This document shows, in pieces, positions 34,365 through 42,289 of a stretch of 64,000 nt of DNA. Both the position numbers and the translations under genes were made by a program. Source of the DNA: Psychroserpens luteus (lineage in GTDB: Bacteria > Bacteroidota > Bacteroidia > Flavobacteriales > Flavobacteriaceae); assembly GCF_015319355.1 (NCBI RefSeq), contig NZ_JADILU010000001.1, forward strand, positions 372,001 to 436,000, written 5' to 3'. The notes under the pieces were generated by a model. It was not told where the DNA came from and did no database searches. It saw nothing but the letters and a program-made list of their open reading frames with translations. Numbering within the stretch: the first letter of the stretch is position 1; every line of letters begins with the position of its first letter.

Positions 34365-35513
34365 TTAAACAAAAGTAGCAAGTAACTGTAGAACTTCTGT
34401 TATTTCTTTAAAAGAATTAAAACTATGTAAACAAAAGCGTAAACGCTCTTTTCCTTTCGGAATAGTGGGTGATAAGATAGATTTTACATCATAACCATTG
34501 TGTTTTAGTGCTTCGGAAATTTGCTTGACCAGATCATTTCCGGAGATAATACAACATTGAATCGCAGAATCACTCTTAATGAACAATTCCATAAGTTGGA
34601 GTCGTTTAATTTCAGACTTGAAAAAATTAATGTTTAGTTGGAGGTTCTTGATTTGAGATTCTTCGTTTACATTTTGAATGGTAAGTTCATCATAAGCTGC
34701 TTTTATGGTTGCTAAAGAGTGTGGAGGCAAAGCAGTAGTATAAATAAAAGGTCTCGAAAAATTGATGAGGTAATCTCTAAGATCGTTACTGCCTAAAATA
34801 GCTGCACCATGACAACCCAATGCTTTACCAAAGGTTATGATTCTTGCAAAAACGGAATCTTCTAGTTGGAGTTCATTTACCAATCCGTTGCCATGCTGTC
34901 CAGATACTCCAATAGCATGAGCTTCGTCAATGATTAAATTGGCTTTGTTTTCTTGACAAATTTTAGATAATCGCTTTAGGTCTGGAGAATCACCATCCAT
35001 TGAGAAGACAGATTCTGTGATGACATATATGTCGTTGTCATTCAGAGCGAAGCGAAGAATCTCTTTTTCTAACGCTTTCAAATCATTATGTTCAAACTTG
35101 TAAGCTTTTGCGTTACCCATTTTGATACCATCACGAATGGAAGCGTGGCAAAATTCGTCATACAAAATAATATCATTTCGTTGAGGAACACATGAGAAAA
35201 AACCTAAGTTGGCATCGTAACCAGAATTAAAAATGAGCGCAGTTTCGCTATTGTGATAATCACTTATTTGTTGCTCTACTTGAGTAAAAAGTTGATGATT
35301 TCCAGATAGTAATCGAGAACCTGTTGCTCCATTTTGTTTGAGATTATGGTCTAATAAGTATTGATGCGTATTACCAAAAATAGTATTTGATTTTGAAAAC
35401 CCTAAATAATCATTAGAAGAGAAATCTACTAAAGTATTAGGTTTTCCTAGATTTCTAAACGCGTTGTCTTGAGTTCTAGAATTGAGTTTGTTTTGGAGTT
35501 TTTTTGGTAGCAT
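34365..35513 (-). CDS. bioF: 8-amino-7-oxononanoate synthase with an in-frame palindromic repeat
   Basis: 382 residues, normal length. It condenses pimeloyl thioester with alanine (PLP-dependent) at the start of the biotin ring pathway. Hallmarks are VDFSSNDYLGFSKS (about 29-42), GATGSRLLSGNHQLFTQVE (about 59-77), the cofactor-binding DEFCHASIRDGIKMGNAKAY, DEAHAIGVSGQHG (about 196-208), and the Schiff-base Lys in RIITFGKALGCHGAAIL (near 230). Residues about 150-160 read KEILRFALND, which is the translation of an intergenic-type palindrome (see the repeat at 35036-35063). The region is a surface-exposed connector, so the enzyme may tolerate it. It leads the bioF-DUF2007-bioD-bioA genes, seven bases after an upstream membrane protein gene. 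Confidence 0.94.
   Translation of the reverse strand: MLPKKLQNKLNSRTQDNAFRNLGKPNTLVDFSSNDYLGFSKSNTIFGNTHQYLLDHNLKQNGATGSRLLSGNHQLFTQVEQQISDYHNSETALIFNSGYDANLGFFSCVPQRNDIILYDEFCHASIRDGIKMGNAKAYKFEHNDLKALEKEILRFALNDNDIYVITESVFSMDGDSPDLKRLSKICQENKANLIIDEAHAIGVSGQHGNGLVNELQLEDSVFARIITFGKALGCHGAAILGSNDLRDYLINFSRPFIYTTALPPHSLATIKAAYDELTIQNVNEESQIKNLQLNINFFKSEIKRLQLMELFIKSDSAIQCCIISGNDLVKQISEALKHNGYDVKSILSPTIPKGKERLRFCLHSFNSFKEITEVLQLLATFV
35036..35063. repeat. REP-like palindromic repeat inside the bioF reading frame
   Basis: The plus strand starts TGTCATTCAGAGCGAAGCGA and ends AGAATCTC. It shares its ends with copies at 28314-28341, 28384-28417 and (weakly) 33321-33343. The AGCGAAGCGA-type centre forms an imperfect stem with its complement. 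In the minus-strand frame of bioF it encodes EILRFALNDN without a stop. Confidence 0.75.
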
Positions 35514-35520
35514 CTTTAGA

Positions 35521-36048
35521 TTAATCTGTATAAATAATGTTGCCTGTTTCTCTGAATGCTATTTTATCAACCCATTTATAATCGTTTTTTACCGTAGCGT
35601 CTAAAAGGTCTATTGATAAGGCATCTGCAATATGAGAAGCAGCATTAAAAGCATTTTCAATGTCTTCTGTTTTGTGAACAGTTATTTTTTTATTTCTGTC
35701 ATAAAAAATATTGACAACTATTATAGGAAAGCTATTTGTCGTTTCTGCGGTTATAACTCTAACGGTGATGTTTTCTGTTGTATTGAATACTGAAACATAT
35801 TCTGGATTTTCAAGTGATTGCCATTTTCCTATACTGTAACCTAGTATTGAATCTGTTTTTCTATAAGTTTTTGATTCTAAATCTATTTCAGATCCATCTG
35901 TTTTTAACATCATAAATCCAAAGACAAGAGGAACTACTGCAAAATAGACTAGAGAAGCCAAGCCTAGAAGACCAACAAATATTGCAGCCAATCCTAGAAT
36001 AATTTTCCATAAAGGTACTTTTCTTGAATATCTAATAATTCCATCCAT
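35521..36048 (-). CDS. Membrane protein with cytoplasmic beta-rich domain, unknown function
   Basis: 175 residues. Two close hydrophobic segments (about 14-36 and 38-47, IILGLAAIFVGLLGLASLVY then VVPLVFGFMML) are followed by a soluble domain (about 50-175) with beta-strand-like stretches (EIDLESKTYRKTDSILGYSI, NITVRVITAETTNSFPIIVV). The arrangement recalls bacterial PH-like domain membrane proteins, but I do not recognise the family. It ends seven bases before bioF and may share its transcript. Its start is divergent from the DUF2975/XRE pair. Confidence 0.65.
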   Translation of the reverse strand: MDGIIRYSRKVPLWKIILGLAAIFVGLLGLASLVYFAVVPLVFGFMMLKTDGSEIDLESKTYRKTDSILGYSIGKWQSLENPEYVSVFNTTENITVRVITAETTNSFPIIVVNIFYDRNKKITVHKTEDIENAFNAASHIADALSIDLLDATVKNDYKWVDKIAFRETGNIIYTD

Positions 36049-36126
36049 AGCTACAAATATAGATAATGCTTTGAGTAAACCAATGAAACTAAAACTCCAA
36101 TATATTTACTCATTTTAAATAAAAAA

Positions 36127-36174
36127 TTATTGTTTATCAATAATTTTATTACATTTGTTATTGTTAAACGATAA
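36127..36174. promoter_or_regulatory. Two phased operator-like palindromes upstream of the DUF2975/XRE pair
   Basis: TTATTGTTTATCAATAA (36127-36143) and TTATTGTTAAACGATAA (36158-36174) are two 17-base near-palindromes with centres 31 bases apart, about three helical turns. They also form a direct repeat of about 24 bases (TTATTGTT..ATAAT). They end 16 bases before the ATG at 36191 and lie in the divergent region shared with the gene at 35521-36048. They are likely binding sites of the small XRE regulator. Confidence 0.5.
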
Positions 36175-36190
36175 TAAAATTGATTTAATT

Positions 36191-36667
36191 ATGAACAAAA
36201 TAAAATTCTTAAACGGTTTTGTGGTTGTGTTAATCGTGATTTACTTAATACATTTCTTAGGTGATGCGTACCTCACTTTTTTTACAGATTTCATTGAGCC
36301 ATTTGAACATCTATATAAAGATTTCATTTTTGGTTATTATACACAGTTTGTTGGTTTAGTTTTTTCTGTATTGACATTTATAGGTTTATTATTTATAAAA
36401 AACGGATTAGGAGAAATTATAAAAGAAGGTTTCTTCAATGCTTATAGTGCTACTAAATTTAAAACTGCAGGAAAACTGTTTTTAATCTCAGGTTTTTTGA
36501 ACCTTGTGTTTAGCATGGTATTGCTTTTTCGTTCAGAAGAAGTTTTATTTCTTGGGGAAATGGGACAAAGTTTTCTTTTAATGATTATAGGATTTAGTCT
36601 CTATATTATTGCAGATATATTGCAAAACGGAAATCTTTTAAAACAAGAAAACGACCTAACCATATAA
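36191..36667 (+). CDS. DUF2975 membrane protein
   Basis: 158 residues from ATG 36191 (MNKIKFLNGFVVVLIVIYLI). An in-frame ATG at 36155 would put the start inside an operator-like palindrome and gives a polar N-terminus. Four membrane segments (about 7-27, 43-70, 93-115 and 121-140) match the DUF2975 layout, with the loop NGLGEIIKEGFFNAYSATKF between the second and third. DUF2975 proteins are found throughout bacteria as partners of a short Cro/CI-type regulator, and the pair's role is unknown. It is two bases upstream of the XRE gene. Confidence 0.85.
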   Translation: MNKIKFLNGFVVVLIVIYLIHFLGDAYLTFFTDFIEPFEHLYKDFIFGYYTQFVGLVFSVLTFIGLLFIKNGLGEIIKEGFFNAYSATKFKTAGKLFLISGFLNLVFSMVLLFRSEEVLFLGEMGQSFLLMIIGFSLYIIADILQNGNLLKQENDLTI

Positions 36668-36669
36668 TT

Positions 36670-36876
36670 ATGCCAATAGTAGTTAATCTTGATGTGATGC
36701 TGGCTAAGCGTAAAATGAAAAGCAAAGACTTGGCAGAGATTATTGGTATAACAACTGCAAATCTATCTATCTTAAAATCGGGTAAGGCTAAGGCGATTCG
36801 GTTTTCTACTTTAGGAGCTATTTGTGAAGCTTTAGATTGTCAGCCAGCAGATATTTTAGAATATATTGAAAATTAA
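36670..36876 (+). CDS. Short XRE-family regulator (YozG-like)
   Basis: 68 residues, a single helix-turn-helix domain. VNLDVMLAKRKMKSKDLAEI, then IGITTANLSILKSGKAKAIR (recognition helix about 28-40) and FSTLGAICEALDCQPADILE are the standard five-helix Cro/CI-like pattern of the YozG group that accompanies DUF2975. It probably represses its own operon, binding the palindromes at 36127-36174. The gene begins two bases after the DUF2975 stop. Confidence 0.9.
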   Translation: MPIVVNLDVMLAKRKMKSKDLAEIIGITTANLSILKSGKAKAIRFSTLGAICEALDCQPADILEYIEN

Positions 36877-36903
36877 ATTTTAACAATTGAACTAAAAATA
36901 GAA

Positions 36904-36935
36904 AACAAATAAGCTAAACATTTGTTGTATATTTA
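36904..36935 (+). promoter_or_regulatory. Inverted repeat and TATATTTA element directly before umuC
   Basis: AACAAAT (36904-36910) and ATTTGTT (36920-36926) form a seven-base inverted repeat with a nine-base spacer. TATATTTA (36928-36935, one mismatch to TAnnTTTG) ends five bases before the umuC ATG. It could be an operator overlapping a promoter for damage-induced expression. It is not a known LexA site. Confidence 0.35.
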
Positions 36936-36940
36936 CACAT

Positions 36941-38197
36941 ATGTTTGGACTCGTTGATTGTAATAATTTCTATGCATCTTGCGAGCGTGTTTTCAACCCT
37001 AATTTAGAAGGACAACCTATTGCTATTCTTAGTAATAATGATGGTTGTGTAATTTCACGTAGCGATGAAGCTAAAGCCTTAGACTTGCCAATGGGAGCGC
37101 CTATTTTTAAATGGGAAAGCTTTTGTAAGGCAAACAAAATTCATGTCTTATCGTCAAATTATCCTTTGTATGGTGACATGAGTAGTCGTGTGATGGATAT
37201 TCTAAGACAGTTTACTCCAGATGTTGAAGTGTATAGTATAGATGAATCTTTTTTAGAATTCAAAGGGTTTGAAAACTATGATTTTAATGACTACGGAAAT
37301 AAGATGCGAACACGTATTTTAAAGTGGACAGGAATTCCGGTCTGTGTTGGAATAGCACCTACGAAAGCATTATCTAAAGTTGCAAATAAGGTGGCTAGAA
37401 AATTTCCGAAGGAAACAAAAGGAACTTACGTTATAGACTCTGAAGAGAAAAGAATCAAAGCTCTAAAATGGACTAAAATTGGCAATGTTTGGGGAGTTGG
37501 ACGTCGTTTAGCAAAGCGACTAGAAGTCAAAGGTTGTAAAACAGCTTATGATTTTACACAACTATCTGACGATTGGGTTCGTAAAACATTTTCAATTACT
37601 GAGTGGAAACTAAAAAAAGATTTAGAAGGGAACTCTAAAATAGGATTAGGTGAGCCTAAAAACAAAAATGCTATTGCTACAACGAGAAGCTTTGAATACA
37701 CGTATTCAGATTTAGACAATATAAAAGAGCGCATCTCTACATTTGCTACAAGTTGTGCTGAAAAATTGCGAAAACAAGGCTCTAGTTGTCATATGATTAT
37801 TGTTACTTTAAGTAGCGATAGACACAAAAGAGACTTAGAGCAACATCGTGCTAGTCAAAGTGTTAATTTATCTTACCCAACAAATTCATCTTTGATTATA
37901 AGTAATTGTGCAGTTAATTCTGTAATGTCTATCTTTAAATCAGGAATAAAGTACAAACGTGCTGGTGTGATTGTTACAGGTTTAGTACCAACAGATAATC
38001 ATCAATTGCATTTATTTGATGCTGAAAATCCTAAACATCAACCTTTGATGCAGTCTATAGATAGTTTAAATACAAAATATAAAAGTCATAAAATTAAATT
38101 AGGGAGTCAAGATTTAAAACGCACTTGGAAAATGCGTCAAGAACGATTATCACCAAGATATACCACGAATATTAACGATATTATTGTAGTAAAATGA
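36941..38197 (+). CDS. umuC: Y-family DNA polymerase (UmuC-like, Pol V catalytic subunit)
   Basis: 418 residues, normal for UmuC (about 420). It carries out error-prone synthesis past DNA lesions. Catalytic acids are Asp6 (MFGLVDCNNFYASCERVF) and Asp101-Glu102 in VYSIDESFLEF, with the steric Tyr/Phe pair in NNFYASCE. IPVCVGIAPTKALSKVANKV (about 131-150) and the thumb HhH region IGNVWGVGRRLAKRLEVKGC (about 177-196) follow. A little-finger domain and a C-terminal beta-clamp-type tail (NHQLHLFD, about 348-355) complete the protein. It comes before umuD, the reverse of the usual umuD-umuC order, with a four-base overlap. Confidence 0.93.
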   Translation: MFGLVDCNNFYASCERVFNPNLEGQPIAILSNNDGCVISRSDEAKALDLPMGAPIFKWESFCKANKIHVLSSNYPLYGDMSSRVMDILRQFTPDVEVYSIDESFLEFKGFENYDFNDYGNKMRTRILKWTGIPVCVGIAPTKALSKVANKVARKFPKETKGTYVIDSEEKRIKALKWTKIGNVWGVGRRLAKRLEVKGCKTAYDFTQLSDDWVRKTFSITEWKLKKDLEGNSKIGLGEPKNKNAIATTRSFEYTYSDLDNIKERISTFATSCAEKLRKQGSSCHMIIVTLSSDRHKRDLEQHRASQSVNLSYPTNSSLIISNCAVNSVMSIFKSGIKYKRAGVIVTGLVPTDNHQLHLFDAENPKHQPLMQSIDSLNTKYKSHKIKLGSQDLKRTWKMRQERLSPRYTTNINDIIVVK

Positions 38198-38634
38198 TAG
38201 CACAAAAATCAGGAAGTTTAACTTTCTTTACACCAGAAGCCATTGAAGGTGCAGCAGCACAATTATTTGATGCAGGAATTTCGGCAGGTTTCCCATCACC
38301 AGCGGAGGATTTTAAAGAACAACGTTTATCATTAGATGAGGAGCTCGTTAAAAATAAAGAAGCCACGTTTTATGCTCGCGTTAGTGGGCAATCTATGATT
38401 GGAGCAGGACTAGATGATAATGATTTATTAGTTATCGATAGAAGTCTTGAGCCTGTAAATAATAAAATAGCGGTTTGTTTTCTAGATGGTGAATTCACGG
38501 TAAAACGATTGCGTGTCTCTGATGGTGAAGTATGGTTGCAGCCAGAGAATCCAAATTATCCTATTATAAATATCACAGAAGATAATAACTTTTTGATTTG
38601 GGGTATTGTTACCAATGTGATTAAAAAGGTTTAA
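38194..38634 (+). CDS. umuD: UmuD-like autoproteolytic subunit of Pol V
   Basis: 146 residues. The S24 self-cleavage machinery is intact: Ala31-Gly32 in ISAGFPSPAEDF is the cleavage site, Ser67 in VSGQSMIGAG is the nucleophile and Lys104 in FTVKRLRV is the general base. The distances (Gly to Ser 35, Ser to Lys 37) equal those in E. coli UmuD (Gly25, Ser60, Lys97), so it should be cleaved on RecA activation to form UmuD'2C. The start overlaps the umuC stop (ATGA), giving translational coupling in the order C-D. Confidence 0.93.
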   Translation: MIAQKSGSLTFFTPEAIEGAAAQLFDAGISAGFPSPAEDFKEQRLSLDEELVKNKEATFYARVSGQSMIGAGLDDNDLLVIDRSLEPVNNKIAVCFLDGEFTVKRLRVSDGEVWLQPENPNYPIINITEDNNFLIWGIVTNVIKKV

Positions 38635-38647
38635 ATAAATTAAAACA

Positions 38648-38678
38648 AAAAAACGCCAAACATTAAGTTTGGCGTTTT
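38648..38678. terminator. Bidirectional terminator between umuD and atpC
   Basis: AAAACGCCAAAC and GTTTGGCGTTTT form a 12-pair stem with a short loop (atta and neighbours) between two convergent operons, 14 bases after the umuD stop. Confidence 0.85.
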
Positions 38679-38702
38679 CTATATGTATAAATAAAGAATT
38701 GC

Positions 38703-38978
38703 TTAGTCTGCTAATACAATCACTTTATTATCTTTCATTTCAAGTGTTCCAGAAGATATTGGTAACCAAAATCCTTTATCAGACTTATTGAATAATTTTT
38801 CAACTTCCTCTTCTAAAGTAATGTTACCATTAATTTTAACGTTACCCTCTTTTAATAAAGAGATGACAGGTGCGTGATTGTTTAACAATTCAAACTCACC
38901 CATTATGCCAGGAAGCGTTACGCTAGTAACTTCTCCGCTAAACAATGTAGCTTCTGGTGATACAATTTCTAAAAGCAT
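38703..38978 (-). CDS. atpC: F1 ATP synthase epsilon subunit, short form
   Basis: 91 residues, against about 139 in E. coli. It covers only the N-terminal beta-sandwich (MLLEIVSPEATLFSGEVTSV, LPGIMGEFELLNNHAPVISL, then SDKGFWLPISSGTLEMKDNK). The C-terminal two-helix domain, which inhibits ATP hydrolysis in many bacteria, is missing. This short form is common in Bacteroidota. The subunit couples the rotor to c-ring rotation on the inner-membrane ATP synthase. The gene follows atpD after 17 bases, and the remaining atp genes are not in the window. Confidence 0.92.
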   Translation of the reverse strand: MLLEIVSPEATLFSGEVTSVTLPGIMGEFELLNNHAPVISLLKEGNVKINGNITLEEEVEKLFNKSDKGFWLPISSGTLEMKDNKVIVLAD

Positions 38979-38995
38979 GTTTCTGTAATTTTAGA

Positions 38996-40507
<1,512 letters not shown>

Positions 40508-40562
40508 TTATGTGTTTAATGTTTAGATATTTCAATTGAAAAAACATTCGTTTTTCGCGCTG

Positions 40563-40570
40563 CAAAGATA
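40563..40570 (-). promoter_or_regulatory. -7 element of the atpD-atpC promoter
   Basis: The minus strand reads TATCTTTG (perfect TAnnTTTG), 58 bases upstream of the atpD ATG. Confidence 0.55.
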
Positions 40571-40620
40571 TAATTTTTAATTTAAAACTAAAGTCTATAT
40601 TTTGGCTTTTTTCAGTATAA

Positions 40621-40660
40621 AAAAACACCATCTTTCATTACTTTAGAAAGATGGTGTTTT
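40621..40660 (-). terminator. Terminator after the SGNH hydrolase gene
   Basis: AAAACACCATCTTTC and GAAAGATGGTGTTTT form a 15-pair stem around a nine-base loop, 19 bases beyond the stop at 40680. It separates the TonB receptor/SGNH operon from atpD. Confidence 0.85.
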
Positions 40661-40679
40661 GTAGTGATAAAAATTATAT

Positions 40680-42278
40680 TTAATCTATGTACAAACCTGT
40701 ATAGTCTACAGGGTTTACCGTTGGTAAATTAGAACCGTATTTTGTATTAATAATACCTATCATTTGGTTAGAAATTACAGAGTAACCTCTAGGAGATGGG
40801 TGAACACCATCTAAAGAAAATGTTCCTCCTGTTACATAATCTGCAGTCATAAATGCACTTCCAGCTTGGAAGCCACTTGTAGCGACATTGCTAAAAAATG
40901 TATTTACATCAAAAAAGGCTAAATCATATTGTGTTGCAAGATTAGCAATAGTTTGATTAAATGCTGTTGTTGCATTTTGAATCTCTGTTTGTTCTGAAGG
41001 TAATAATACCCATTTATCTTCTAAAGGAAGTGTAACACCTTCTGTAGAGAATTGTCCAGCTACTGCTTCTGGTAAACCAGCTTGTACTAATGCGTCAGCA
41101 GTCATTTGATTTACGGTTCCTATTATAGAACTACTAGGTAGAACAATTAAATCGCTAGAAGTCGCTTGTCTAGATTGACCGTAAAGATTGGCTAATAATC
41201 CAGCAGCTGATTGTACTACAAGAGGATTGTTTCCATCAAGACCAAAATTACTAATAAACGCAGGAAATGTTGCGCTAGCCATTAAAGTACCAAAAATTTG
41301 TGGCGCTATGTTCGTCAAAGTTTCATCTTGAATAACAACTGGGCTAGCAGCTGTTTGAGAAAACACAATTATTCTACTTGGATCTATAGCTTGAAAAATA
41401 GGATTTAAAGCACCAAAAACCGAATTTAACGTTGGTATTTGAGGTCCAAACGAAGGATTCGTTGGGTCTAAAGGTGCATATGGTACCGTTGTAAAATATG
41501 GAGTATCTGCTACATTTGGAATATTAGCAATAATACCGTTAGTACTATTTGCTGTTAGAGACGATACTAAAGCAGTCATTGCACCATCAAATGTTGCCTG
41601 ATCTGTTATTGGATTTGATCCATCTCCTCCAGAAGTTGCGTATCCTAAAACATCATTATTTCCTATCCACAAAGAAAAGAAAGTTGGGTTTTGAGCTAAC
41701 GCATCTTCTAAAACTGTTGCATTTGGTGTTGAAGCCATTCTAATAAAGTATGGATTTGCAGCAGCAGGGAAATTAGAGATGTTTCCATATCCTGGAGCTA
41801 GTAAATGAAAACTTTTTGCTCCTGGTACTCCCATATTATTATAAGGACCAGCAACTATATTTGTAATGTCTGTTGTTGGTGTGCCACTTATTGGCCCAGG
41901 TGTTTGAGTCGCAGGATTAAATATTAACCTTGGTCCAGTAATTTGTGTACCTCCTAGTAATAAACCTCCAACATTGTCATTAATTGATGGTTGTGTAAAT
42001 ACTCCTCCACCTGCTAATGCAAATTGTTGAGATAAAATATTAGGAAAAGATGTTTCTTGTCCTCTCATGAATAAAGTACCGTCTGAATATCCAGCAGTTA
42101 AAGAGTTACCTACTGCAACGAATGTTGTAAAATCTGCTGTTCCACTTGTATATACTGGAGATGGACCATCTGAAATTGGATCTTCAATTGCTGGATCTGC
42201 TAGTGTATCGTCATCACTTTCACATGATGTAAATCCTATAAGAAGGATAGCTAAAAGCCAAATGTTATTTATTTTCAT
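40680..42278 (-). CDS. SGNH/GDSL-type lipoprotein hydrolase
   Basis: 532 residues from ATG 42278 (MKINNIWLLAILLIGFTSC). A frame from 42308 adds ten residues and spoils the signal peptide. Cys19 is the lipid-modified residue. SGNH blocks are visible: block I FVAVGNSLTAGYSDG (near 40-54; GNSL instead of GDSL), block III SLWIGNNDVLGYA with the G-x-N pair, and block V DGVHPSPRGYSVI with the Asp and His of the triad near the C-terminus. It is probably an outer-membrane lipoprotein esterase. It follows the TonB receptor gene at 42290 after 11 bases, so the pair is one transport/hydrolysis unit. Confidence 0.85.
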   Translation of the reverse strand: MKINNIWLLAILLIGFTSCESDDDTLADPAIEDPISDGPSPVYTSGTADFTTFVAVGNSLTAGYSDGTLFMRGQETSFPNILSQQFALAGGGVFTQPSINDNVGGLLLGGTQITGPRLIFNPATQTPGPISGTPTTDITNIVAGPYNNMGVPGAKSFHLLAPGYGNISNFPAAANPYFIRMASTPNATVLEDALAQNPTFFSLWIGNNDVLGYATSGGDGSNPITDQATFDGAMTALVSSLTANSTNGIIANIPNVADTPYFTTVPYAPLDPTNPSFGPQIPTLNSVFGALNPIFQAIDPSRIIVFSQTAASPVVIQDETLTNIAPQIFGTLMASATFPAFISNFGLDGNNPLVVQSAAGLLANLYGQSRQATSSDLIVLPSSSIIGTVNQMTADALVQAGLPEAVAGQFSTEGVTLPLEDKWVLLPSEQTEIQNATTAFNQTIANLATQYDLAFFDVNTFFSNVATSGFQAGSAFMTADYVTGGTFSLDGVHPSPRGYSVISNQMIGIINTKYGSNLPTVNPVDYTGLYID

Positions 42279-42289
42279 AATTATTTTTT

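Noticed and set aside
36904-36926. Inverted repeat before umuC as a LexA box
   Set aside because: It matches no known LexA consensus (CTGT-N8-ACAG or GAAC-N4-GTTC), so it is reported only as an uncharacterised inverted repeat.
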